Shown: positions 24,776 through 32,604 of the stretch, piece by piece
Layout: the number at the start of each line of letters is the position of its first letter
Numbering within the stretch: the stretch's first letter is position 1
Assembly: GCF_963677005.1 (NCBI RefSeq)
Contig: NZ_OY781616.1
Location: 1,839,501 to 1,903,500, forward strand
DNA from: Maridesulfovibrio sp.
Lineage (GTDB): Bacteria > Desulfobacterota > Desulfovibrionia > Desulfovibrionales > Desulfovibrionaceae
Direction of reading: 5' to 3'
Length of the DNA stretch: 64,000 bases
Program-made: the position numbers and the translations under genes
The notes under the pieces: generated by a model
Told to the model about the DNA's origin: nothing
Databases searched by the model: none
Seen by the model: the letters and a program-made list of their open reading frames with translations, nothing else

Positions 24776-27028
24776 CTACCTGTAGTACAGATTCCTGCCG
24801 CCCATGGTCAGCAATGCCTGCCGGATATTCTTCGCCATTTCACGGCGATCCCAGATCCCCAGAATATGGCTCCGGGACAAGGCTTTCCAGGCATTGTGAT
24901 AATCCGGCGGAACTGAAATCCCGGTTGTCTCGGCAATGACTCTGGGTCCGGCGAAGCCGATGCTGGAGGACCTGATACCGAACTGGTACGCGGAGCATCC
25001 CAGAAAACTGGCCACAGAACCGCCGTATGAATTGGTATCGTAAACAACAAGGTACAATCCCCCGGCATCCATATACCGGCGCAGGGCCATGGTACAGCGC
25101 GGCATCTGCAGCACACCGTTTGTTCCTTCCTGAATCCTTATCCCGGCAGTTCCATGCACATAGGCAATCAGGGGAAGCTGCTTGCGCTGGGCCCGTTCGG
25201 TCGCACGGATAATCTTTTCACCCTCGGCAGCCCCCACGGACCCTCCCCTGAACGGAGCCGCCAGACAGATTACAACCGCGTTGATGTCGTCCAGCCTGGT
25301 TTCAAAAGTAATGCAGGCAGATCTCAGGCCGGTTTTCTTGCGGGCTTCATCAAGCTTCAGGTCAAACCCTTCGTAATCCAGCGGGTTGGCTGATTCTATC
25401 CCGGAATTGAACTCGAACCCGTCTGCGTAATTGAAAACATTGTAAAGATACCACTGGTACTCCATCGGGAAATGATGTCCGCAATGGCTGCATACCCCGG
25501 CAAAATCTCCAAACAGATCCGGCCCCCACAGATCGAGGCATCCTTCCGTTCCGGAATTGGGGCAGGAGTATGCGCGGTCCTCTTTGGCCCGGACACTGAT
25601 GTATTTCCATTTCCCGTCCTCGAAACAAGGACCCTGCTCGGGGTTGGACAGGCAGAACAGCTTATCGCGAGTGTCAGAGGATAAGGCAGCGCGAGGCTTG
25701 CGTTTCTTTTCTTCCTTTCGCAGCAGCCTTGCGGTCCTCTCTCTAATTATATGGGCTTCGGCCTGAATCTCCTCCATTCCGTTCTTTGCAGCGCGTATGC
25801 CGCGACCTACAAAGTTATAGACAACCCATGACCGCGTGGTCCAGGCCGCGCCCTGAATAGCTGCACCGACCCGCAAAAAAATGGATCGGTTGTCCAGATA
25901 TGATCCGGTGGAAAGACTGCGGAACTTCTCATAGCGCTTTTCAACAAGCCTTTCCCGCGCCCGGGGAGACAGGCTCCAACGCATGAAAACATCTTCGCCG
26001 CCCTTGCTCCCCTTCTGTTTCAGGGCCATGGCCCTGAACAGCTTGATCCCCCTTACGGAGACACAGGCCTCATTTGTGGCCTTTATAACCGAAGACCGCA
26101 ACATCTTGAAAAAATTATAACTGTTCGGTTTGGCGCCGAGATGGGGCTCCTGGACTATCCTGTCCACATAGCCCATCCTCAGATTATCCTCGGCAGTAAT
26201 GCGGAGTCGGCGGGCGCAATTGGCCACAAGCTCCTCACTGACGCGCCTGCCGCTGCCGGAACCGGCCTCTATGGCAGCAGCCCCCTCCGGAGAAATAACC
26301 GAATAATACCCATGGGAAAGCATCAGCCGACGATCGGCAAGGCCAATGGCTTCCGCCCCTCCGGACCCGCCCTCGGATATAACCGCTATTATCGGCACAT
26401 CGATTCGCGACATTTCATATATATTTCTGGCAATCTGCTGGGCTGCACCGGGGTAATCCTCCACGGGATATGATCCGGGCGTGAATATGTATGTATGGAT
26501 GGGAATCCCCTCGGCCTGTGCGACTTTCATATAGTGGAGCGCTCTGGCGTTTCCCCACGGCTTTACTGATCCGCCGTTACGGAACTCCTGCCCGTGTCCC
26601 TTCTCCTGCCCGATAACCATGACCGGCTGATGCACGACCTTCTGCCCCACGCGCCTGCTGATGTACGCCTGAGCAATGACCATGGACGGATCAATGCTGT
26701 ATTCCCCCAGCCCGCCCAGTTCGGTATAGTTGTCGTAGACGTTTTCAAGAATGTCGGCCAGACATATCCGTTGCGGATGGCGGACTATGCGCACCCGATC
26801 CATGGGGGTGAGTTCCTTTTCCAGCTTGGATTCCAGAAATGCGAAAAGGTCCTCCAGACGGGTCAGTCGATGAACGGATTCGGAATGTGAAAGCCCCCGG
26901 ACATCGGCACGGAATTCGGCCAGTTCCGTACCGAGCATAGTGATATTGGCATTTTCATTGTTGCCGAAAATATCGCGAATATAGTTCAACCGCTCTGTCA
27001 GGATATCTATCTGCTTATCGATGTTCAT
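24776..27028 (-). CDS. Acetyl-CoA carboxylase carboxyltransferase, AccA-AccD-type fusion
   Basis: Transfers CO2 from biotin to acetyl-CoA to give malonyl-CoA, first step of fatty-acid synthesis. 750 residues, about the sum of AccA and AccD. The N-terminal half is alpha-like: QPVMVIGQEKGHGQEFRNGG, PIIAVISEGGSGGAEAIGLA, YYSVISPEGAAAIEAGSG. A basic, helical linker (about 390-450) joins to a beta-like half with a zinc ribbon (CPNSGTEGC...CSHCGHHF, about 487-520). The crotonase core follows: GTAGIRIQEGTNGVLQMPRC, DTNSYGGSVASFLG and GFAGPRVIAETTG. Order alpha-beta in one chain is uncommon. The ATG directly abuts the TAG of accC, so the two are coupled. Confidence 0.9.
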   Translation of the reverse strand: MNIDKQIDILTERLNYIRDIFGNNENANITMLGTELAEFRADVRGLSHSESVHRLTRLEDLFAFLESKLEKELTPMDRVRIVRHPQRICLADILENVYDNYTELGGLGEYSIDPSMVIAQAYISRRVGQKVVHQPVMVIGQEKGHGQEFRNGGSVKPWGNARALHYMKVAQAEGIPIHTYIFTPGSYPVEDYPGAAQQIARNIYEMSRIDVPIIAVISEGGSGGAEAIGLADRRLMLSHGYYSVISPEGAAAIEAGSGSGRRVSEELVANCARRLRITAEDNLRMGYVDRIVQEPHLGAKPNSYNFFKMLRSSVIKATNEACVSVRGIKLFRAMALKQKGSKGGEDVFMRWSLSPRARERLVEKRYEKFRSLSTGSYLDNRSIFLRVGAAIQGAAWTTRSWVVYNFVGRGIRAAKNGMEEIQAEAHIIRERTARLLRKEEKKRKPRAALSSDTRDKLFCLSNPEQGPCFEDGKWKYISVRAKEDRAYSCPNSGTEGCLDLWGPDLFGDFAGVCSHCGHHFPMEYQWYLYNVFNYADGFEFNSGIESANPLDYEGFDLKLDEARKKTGLRSACITFETRLDDINAVVICLAAPFRGGSVGAAEGEKIIRATERAQRKQLPLIAYVHGTAGIRIQEGTNGVLQMPRCTMALRRYMDAGGLYLVVYDTNSYGGSVASFLGCSAYQFGIRSSSIGFAGPRVIAETTGISVPPDYHNAWKALSRSHILGIWDRREMAKNIRQALLTMGGRNLYYR

Positions 27029-28480
27029 CTAAAATTCCAGCAGCCCGGCAGTCTTGTCCATCAGATATGAAACATTGGATTCAAGGAGACGACCATTGCG
27101 GTCCGCACCTTTGAGGCTCAGATCGCGGAGAAAGCGCAGTCCCCGTTCCTGAACCTGACGCAGGGAACTTCCGCGCACAATGGCCAGAGCAAGATTGGGA
27201 TCGAATTCAGTGGGAATTTCGTAGCTTCTGCCAGCCGGAACCTGAGTATAAACCTCCAGCCAATCCTCATCCCGCCAGGCGAATTCGTCAATACAGCCCA
27301 CCCATGGTGCGAAATCAGCAGCAGGATTTTCAGCGATAATACGGTATTCCAATGCAGCGCCGCACAAAGAGATATCCTGCTGGCAATAATCCATGGGACC
27401 TCCGAGAGCCAACCGGACCTGTTCGCGCACGATGTCCACATCATCATTTCCGCAGATGGAAGCAATTGCGGCTGAAACCCCGTTCTCGACCTGAATACGG
27501 GTATTCACTTCCATGAGGAAAGGTTCCCCCCTTGGCGTGACAATCCACTCCCAGGTCCCCACACTGTCGTAATTCACCTCACGGGCCATGGTCAGAGAAT
27601 GCCCGGTAATTCTTTCCAGCAGGTTTCCGGCATCGAAAATATAATGAATTTCATCTGGAGCGAAGCCGGGAGCAACTTCAATGCGTTTCTGGTTCCCGCT
27701 GCTCTGAACAGAACAGTTGCGGGTGCCGAAATGGACATGGTTGCGACCTTCCCGATCTGAAACAACCTGAACTTCAAGGTGATTGAAGTCGTAGATACGC
27801 TGTTCAATGAGAACACCATCGTCATTGAACTGCCGCTTGGCATAATTTCTGATCCGTCTGTATACGGACCGGAACTCGTCAGGATCAGAAACTTCCTCAA
27901 TCCCCATGCCTCCACCTCCGGCGGAAGCCTTGACCATTATGGCCGGAGACTGAAAGCCCTGCTCCCGCTGAAATGAGAAGAGGCTACCGGCCAGTTCCAC
28001 GGCCTCAAGTTCGTCATAAACGGGACTGTCCGATCCTGGAACCGTGGGCACACCCAGACTGCGGGCCAGCCGCTTGGTATTGATCTTGTCGCCGAGTTCC
28101 CTGATTATCCACCAGGACGGCCCTATGAATATAAGTGGATTGCTGCGCTCGGTAACGCGCCGGGCAAAACGGAAATCCTCGGCGAAAAAGCCGTATCCAG
28201 GATGGATGGCAGTGGCTCCGGCCTTGTCCGCAACACTGAAAATTTCATTGGCATCGCGGTACGAACCGATCCTGAACAGGGAGTCCGGCCCACCATGTTC
28301 ACGGGCGTAGTCCACATGCCCGCTCTGGCTGTCCGCCTCTGTGTACACACAAACGAACCCGTGACCGAGTTCGACACAGGCCCGCGCTATACGAATCGCA
28401 ATTTCGCCACGGTTTGCGATCAGGATTTTATGCCGTCCGTTATGCAAAATCAAACCGCCGGGAATATCAGCTGTTAGCAC
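27029..28480 (-). CDS. accC: Biotin carboxylase subunit of acetyl-CoA carboxylase
   Basis: ATP-grasp enzyme that carboxylates biotin on the carrier protein. 483 residues from GTG at 28480, which overlaps the PilZ gene end by 14 bp. A TTG 13 codons in, preceded by GGCGG, would start at HNGRHKILIANRGE and fits the family start better, so the true start is uncertain. Signatures: ILIANRGEIAIRIARACVEL, AIHPGYGFFAEDFRFA, Gly-rich ATP loop KASAGGGGMGIEEV, HLEVQVVSDREG, GTRNCSVQSSGNQKRIEVAP and EVNTRIQVENGVSAAI (usual EMNTRLQVEH). The last motif has Asn in place of the family His. Next gene on the strand is the carboxyltransferase fusion. Confidence 0.93.
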   Translation of the reverse strand: MLTADIPGGLILHNGRHKILIANRGEIAIRIARACVELGHGFVCVYTEADSQSGHVDYAREHGGPDSLFRIGSYRDANEIFSVADKAGATAIHPGYGFFAEDFRFARRVTERSNPLIFIGPSWWIIRELGDKINTKRLARSLGVPTVPGSDSPVYDELEAVELAGSLFSFQREQGFQSPAIMVKASAGGGGMGIEEVSDPDEFRSVYRRIRNYAKRQFNDDGVLIEQRIYDFNHLEVQVVSDREGRNHVHFGTRNCSVQSSGNQKRIEVAPGFAPDEIHYIFDAGNLLERITGHSLTMAREVNYDSVGTWEWIVTPRGEPFLMEVNTRIQVENGVSAAIASICGNDDVDIVREQVRLALGGPMDYCQQDISLCGAALEYRIIAENPAADFAPWVGCIDEFAWRDEDWLEVYTQVPAGRSYEIPTEFDPNLALAIVRGSSLRQVQERGLRFLRDLSLKGADRNGRLLESNVSYLMDKTAGLLEF

Positions 28481-28838
28481 CTTTCTGCTTGCGCATCATG
28501 ATCATACGTTTCTGAACCTCAAGAACGAGTTTATCGAGACGCTCTTCCTGATATTTGTCCAGATCCACATAAATGCAGCCCATGAGCCCCTTGCCGATAT
28601 CCCGCACAATCTTGATCGTCAGCCCCGAGAGAATCACTTTCGGTCCCAGCACGAAATCGGCCGAAAACTGTTCTCCCACATTGAACTTCCGGCCACCGGA
28701 GGAGAAAGCCAGCCCGTTGACGCTGAAATCCTTAACCGAGTATGGAGCCGGCTTTCCCGAAATCTTGATAGCCAGTCCCGGAATGCTGGTCCGGAAAGCC
28801 CCTCTGGCCTGATTCTTACTGTCAAATGAAATATCCAT
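28467..28838 (-). CDS. PilZ-domain protein
   Basis: 123 residues, a single PilZ domain likely to bind cyclic-di-GMP: RGAFRTSIPGL (RxxxR) near 12-16 and KDFSVNGLAFSSGG (DxSxxG) near 37-42, then KVILSGLTIKIVRDIGKGLM. The basic C-terminal tail (KRMIMMRKQKG) is a short helix. It lies between motAB and accC on the same strand, overlapping accC, so it could tie c-di-GMP to the flagellar stator by position, as YcgR-type PilZ proteins do elsewhere. This is only an inference. Confidence 0.85.
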   Translation of the reverse strand: MDISFDSKNQARGAFRTSIPGLAIKISGKPAPYSVKDFSVNGLAFSSGGRKFNVGEQFSADFVLGPKVILSGLTIKIVRDIGKGLMGCIYVDLDKYQEERLDKLVLEVQKRMIMMRKQKGANS

Positions 28839-28885
28839 CTTTCACTCCAAAAAACGCCGACAACCCACTGCCGGACAACCGCGAT

Positions 28886-29635
28886 TTACGGCCCTGTCAT
28901 TATCTTATCCAGAACAAATTCCACCCTACGGTTGAGTTGACGGTTCCGGGGGGAACTGTTCGGCACCAACGGATTCATTTCACCAAGTCCCGTGGCTGTA
29001 AGCCTGTTAGGCTTAAGCCCGAGTTTCATCAAATATCTTAACACATTGACTGCGCGAAGAGAAGATATCTCCCAATTATCCTTCAACCTGCCCCCCTTTC
29101 CGGGAAGGGTGTTGTCGGTGTACCCCTTGATGTTGATGTACTGATCGGGATGTTTGAGAAAAAAATCCCTCAACGCCCTGACTGCCGCCATGCCTTCCTT
29201 GGTGAGGTCTACCTGACCGGGTTGGAAAAGGACATCCGAGGGCAGTTTTATAGTGATTTTTCCATCCTCGAACTTGGCGCTCATTAACCCGGCCACACCT
29301 TTAGTGGTCTGAAGATACTTCACATCTTCATAAACCCTGCGTTGCGCCTTTATTATCTGCCTGCGGGTCATCACCTGATTCAGGATGGCCCCGGCCTCCT
29401 CCCTTTCGGTCCTGCTCGTGGCCACCTTATCCATCTTACCGTGAATAGCCTGGGTCACAGACTGAAAAGTCATATCGAATTTCTTGGCATCAATCTCGGA
29501 CATGGAATAAAGCAGAATAAAAAAGACCAACAGAAGCATGGAAAGATCCGCAAAGGTGGTTATCCACTCATTGGAATCATCTTCTTCCTCGCCGTCATCC
29601 TGAATCAGCGAACCTTTAAGGAGTTCGTCATCCAT
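28886..29635 (-). CDS. motB: Flagellar stator protein MotB
   Basis: Peptidoglycan-anchored stator subunit that, with MotA, passes ions to drive the flagellar motor. 249 residues. One membrane helix near 27-47 (ITTFADLSMLLLVFFILLYS) carrying the essential Asp in FADLSML. A plug/linker follows, then a C-terminal OmpA-like domain (about 130-245) with INIKGYTDNTLPGKG, NWEISSLRAVNVLRYLMKLG, LGEMNPLVPNSSPRNRQLNR and RVEF, which bind peptidoglycan. ATG is 2 nt after the motA stop. Ion choice (H+ or Na+) cannot be fixed from sequence alone. Confidence 0.95.
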   Translation of the reverse strand: MDDELLKGSLIQDDGEEEDDSNEWITTFADLSMLLLVFFILLYSMSEIDAKKFDMTFQSVTQAIHGKMDKVATSRTEREEAGAILNQVMTRRQIIKAQRRVYEDVKYLQTTKGVAGLMSAKFEDGKITIKLPSDVLFQPGQVDLTKEGMAAVRALRDFFLKHPDQYINIKGYTDNTLPGKGGRLKDNWEISSLRAVNVLRYLMKLGLKPNRLTATGLGEMNPLVPNSSPRNRQLNRRVEFVLDKIMTGP

Positions 29636-29637
29636 GG

Positions 29638-30390
29638 CTAGTCTCCGGTACGGTCCTTGGGAGCCTGGAAGGATGACAGCTTTTCATAAACCAGTCTCGG
29701 GTTATTATTCTCAAGAATTGATTTGGCGCCTTCGAAAATTATCTCAAGGTGCAGTTGCTCCTGCAACGTTCTGGCCCGAAGTTTGGCCCCGATGGGTATG
29801 AAAAGCAGTGTAGCCAGCAGGGACCCGTAAAAAGTGGTCAGAATGGCAACGGCCATTGCAGGCCCGATGGAAGCTGGATCCTCCAGATTTGAAAGCATCT
29901 GGACCAGACCGATCAGGGTTCCGAGCATTCCGAAGGCAGGCGCCAGACCGGCAAGACGCTTGTATACGTCCTGTGCAATCTTGTGCCGCCTTTTCATTGC
30001 AGAAATTTCAATAGCCAGAGTGGCCCGGATCAGTTCAGGATCGGCATTGTCCGCAATAAGCTGGCAGGATTTTCTAAGGACCACATTTTCCGTCTGAACG
30101 TTCTCAAGAGCGATCAGGCCTTCGCGGCGGCTGATTTCAGCAACCTTGACCATGATGTTGACTACATCGTTGACCCTGACTTTTCTGGAAGCGAAAGCCT
30201 TGAACCCGGCAAGCATGGCCTGCAGGACCTCTTCAAACGGAAAGGCAACGCAAATAGAGGCCAGGGTTCCGCCGACAACAATCATCATACCGGGAACGTT
30301 AATGAAAACATTAACGGCTCCGCCGATAAATATAGCTCCGACAACCAGGGAAAGCCCCACAAGCATGCCGATCAAAGTGGAAAAATCCAT
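29638..30390 (-). CDS. motA: Flagellar stator protein MotA
   Basis: Four-helix inner-membrane stator subunit. 250 residues, typical of PomA/MotA of this type. Seen: MDFSTLIGMLVGLSLVVGAI, then INVPGMMIVVGGTLASICVA; the cytoplasmic loop (about 65-150) with basic/acidic residues (ISRREGLIALENVQTE, SAMKRRHKIAQDVYKRLAG); and the last two helices APAFGMLGTLIGLVQMLSNL and ILTTFYGSLLATLLFIPIGA. First gene of the motA-motB-pilZ run; the 108-bp gap to the divergent PNP gene should hold its promoter. Confidence 0.95.
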   Translation of the reverse strand: MDFSTLIGMLVGLSLVVGAIFIGGAVNVFINVPGMMIVVGGTLASICVAFPFEEVLQAMLAGFKAFASRKVRVNDVVNIMVKVAEISRREGLIALENVQTENVVLRKSCQLIADNADPELIRATLAIEISAMKRRHKIAQDVYKRLAGLAPAFGMLGTLIGLVQMLSNLEDPASIGPAMAVAILTTFYGSLLATLLFIPIGAKLRARTLQEQLHLEIIFEGAKSILENNNPRLVYEKLSSFQAPKDRTGD

Positions 30391-30498
30391 AGAATCCCGT
30401 TCTCTTTTCAGTTAGTAGTGGAGCAGGCGATAGAGCGGCGCAACAGCCCCTCCCCTGTGCAACACCTGCATTTCAACTTAAAAACACGAGCAAAGACT

Positions 30499-31326
30499 AT
30501 GACCTCCCCCGAATCCATAAGTTATATTAACAGGCATATACTAGAAAAGATAGATAATTTTCAACCCGGAGCAACCGGGATAATCTTGGGTTCCGGGCTC
30601 GGCGAAGCAATCACACGTCTGGATGAATGCACCGAACTGTCTTATTCGGACATTCCCGGGTTTCCGGAATCAACAGTCAAAGGGCATGGCGGCAAACTGT
30701 TTTACGGTTTCATGGACGGAACGCCGGTTATGGTCTTCAGCGGTCGTTTTCATCTGTACGAAGGGTACAGTGCAGCAGAAGCATGCACCCCGGTAAGGGT
30801 GATGGGAGAACTCGGCATCGGCCGGATATTCATCACCAATGCTGCGGGAGCTCTCAACCCCCAATTCGATGCCGGCGACCTGATGCTGATCACCGATCAC
30901 ATAAATTTCACCGGATGCTCACCGCTTTCCGGGCCGAACCACGAAAAATGGGGCGTGCGCTTCCCGGATATGAGCCGGGTGTATTGCAAAGAACTGTGCA
31001 GCACAGCCATAGAAGCGGCCAAAACGGTTTCCGTGCGTCTGGAACGGGGTGTCTATGTTCAGGTGTCCGGCCCAAACCTTGAAACACCTGCTGAAACCCG
31101 CATGTTCAGGACTCTGGGAGCGGACGCCGTCGGGATGTCCACAGCCATTGAGGCCATTGCCGCAGTTCATATGGGCATAAAAGTCATGGGCATTGCCTGC
31201 CTGACCAACAAGAACCTCCCGGACTGCATGGCCGAAACAACTCACGAAGCGGTAATTGAGCAGGCGGCTAAATCATCTGCAGCCATGTCCGCCCTGATCA
31301 GAGAAATTATTTCCCGGCAGGATTAG
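30499..31326 (+). CDS. punA: Purine nucleoside phosphorylase (inosine/guanosine type)
   Basis: Splits purine nucleosides with phosphate to base and ribose-1-phosphate in purine salvage. 275 residues from ATG at 30499; the frame is open for 172 codons upstream, but that is antisense to motA. Class II trimeric PNP motifs: ATGIILGSGLGEAI, HGGKLFYGFMDG, VFSGRFHLYEGYSAAE, FITNAAGALNPQFDAGDLML, YVQVSGPNLETPAETRMFRT and DAVGMSTAIEAIAA. The Asn of CLTNKN near the C-terminus fits the base-binding Asn. Divergent from motA. A weak GAG-type RBS precedes the start. Confidence 0.93.
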   Translation: MTSPESISYINRHILEKIDNFQPGATGIILGSGLGEAITRLDECTELSYSDIPGFPESTVKGHGGKLFYGFMDGTPVMVFSGRFHLYEGYSAAEACTPVRVMGELGIGRIFITNAAGALNPQFDAGDLMLITDHINFTGCSPLSGPNHEKWGVRFPDMSRVYCKELCSTAIEAAKTVSVRLERGVYVQVSGPNLETPAETRMFRTLGADAVGMSTAIEAIAAVHMGIKVMGIACLTNKNLPDCMAETTHEAVIEQAAKSSAAMSALIREIISRQD

Positions 31327-31495
31327 CCGGAGTCGGAATTCCGGCGTTATTTGCCTGAATTGCTGACACAAATCACCCCTGAGCAGAGTCAATACACCGG
31401 ATAAACACCGCTTTTATTCCATGGCATCTTCATTGCTTGACACTTGGCGCAGGAAAAGCCTGCATGGTTCCAGCATGCAACAACGGGGATAACCG

Positions 31496-32176
31496 ATGAA
31501 ATCAAGATCAGCCTTCATATTATTTGCCTTCATGGTCATGACCAGTATCTGCGCCTGCTCCGGATGGGAGGACCGCACACTGGACTACCTCGGAGAAAGA
31601 CCTACAACAGGACCTTTCTTCAAGGAAGACAACACACCCATGGTGGAACTCAACTACAATGCAGGCGATACAATAGCCCGCCAGCTTGAAGAAAGGCTCC
31701 CTCCGGGGTCTCCCATTACCGTTACCATGTTCCGCATGCGCGGCAGTGAGATTCAAACAGATTTCGCAAAGGTTCTTACCGAACAGGTTGCATCCAGGCT
31801 GGCTCAGGAAGGCTTTGCCATAGTGGCCGACAGTTCCGGATTTCCGACAAAATCAGAAGACGCCGATTTTCCGGCCCCGGTCAAATGTGTTCTGGCCGGA
31901 GCATACTCGGTCGGTCAGGAACAGATCTTCATAACTGCTGCTGTTTCCACCGTAAAAGACGGTGAAATAATGGGCTCATACGACTGGAATGTTCCGCTCA
32001 ACTCGAAGACCCGTTCACTGCTTCCGATTGAAGAGTCCCCGTATATGGAGCCGCTGGTGAACACTTCCGGACCGCTTGAAAAAGAAAGCAGCGGAAGCTT
32101 TGCAACAGGAGATGCAGCGCAGCCCGTGCCGATGCCCACTCCCATGCCCGGATTTGAACAGAACATAATGGAATAG
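31496..32176 (+). CDS. FlgO-like outer-membrane lipoprotein
   Basis: 226 residues; ATG at 31496 after GGGGAT. Signal MKSRSAFILFAFMVMTSICA with a Cys right after (ICAC), suggesting a lipoprotein. The core (about 55-165) fits the FlgO family: YNAGDTIARQLEERLPPGSP, FAKVLTEQVASRLAQEGFAI, GAYSVGQEQIFITAAVSTVK. The C-terminal 40 residues are Pro/Ser-rich. FlgO is known from vibrios as an outer-membrane protein needed for flagellar stability; motAB nearby agrees with this. Family assignment from pattern only. Confidence 0.6.
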   Translation: MKSRSAFILFAFMVMTSICACSGWEDRTLDYLGERPTTGPFFKEDNTPMVELNYNAGDTIARQLEERLPPGSPITVTMFRMRGSEIQTDFAKVLTEQVASRLAQEGFAIVADSSGFPTKSEDADFPAPVKCVLAGAYSVGQEQIFITAAVSTVKDGEIMGSYDWNVPLNSKTRSLLPIEESPYMEPLVNTSGPLEKESSGSFATGDAAQPVPMPTPMPGFEQNIME

Positions 32177-32196
32177 TGTCCCGACCACATCAGGTG

Positions 32197-32466
32197 TCAG
32201 TTGAGCATTGCCGCGTAAAGTCGCCTGGCATGTCTTTTAGAGATTCCCAGACGCTCGGCTATTTCACTGGTCCCGATACCGGAGTTGCGAAGTTTCAGCA
32301 CCTTTTCCCCAAGGCGTGCATGCCTTAGAAAACGGGTCGAAACATAGATACTTTCCCGCGAAAACTCGTTCATTACACTGAAAGCCGCGTTCTCCGGACA
32401 TTTGTCCCCGGCCTTGACCTTATGCATTTCCCTGAGGATTGCCTCATACAAATCATTATCTCTCAT
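32197..32466 (-). CDS. Small helix-turn-helix protein
   Basis: 89 residues; ATG at 32466 with a very strong GGAGG-type RBS. The C-terminal 40 residues form a clear HTH: LGEKVLKLRNSGIGTSEIAE then RLGISKRHARRLYAAML, like Mor/sigma-70-region-4 or resolvase HTHs. The N-terminal half is a short helical stretch (NDLYEAILREMHKVKAGDKC). Probably a DNA-binding regulator; target unknown. It converges on the FlgO-like gene, ending 20 bp after that gene's stop on the other strand. Confidence 0.75.
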   Translation of the reverse strand: MRDNDLYEAILREMHKVKAGDKCPENAAFSVMNEFSRESIYVSTRFLRHARLGEKVLKLRNSGIGTSEIAERLGISKRHARRLYAAMLN

Positions 32467-32540
32467 CTCCCCTTCCTCCTTGTTTGTCTATAAAGATATA
32501 TTAAATTCTATAAAGGACAGTCTCTGCCATTTTTTGGCGG

Positions 32541-32577
32541 CAAAATAAAAAAGCCGTTCCTGCGTAGGAACGGCTTT
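32541..32577 (-). terminator. Intrinsic terminator after AsmA gene
   Basis: Perfect 12-bp stem AAAGCCGTTCCT / AGGAACGGCTTT (32550-32561 with 32566-32577), 4-nt loop, and T-rich tract on the minus strand. 28 nt after the AsmA stop. Confidence 0.9.
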
Positions 32578-32604
32578 GCTTCAGAGGGGTTATGCGGGTA
32601 CTTA

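Noticed and set aside
29983-30498. N-terminal extension of the PNP frame
   Set aside because: The 172 extra codons lie antisense to motA; PNP starts with its family N-terminus at 30499.
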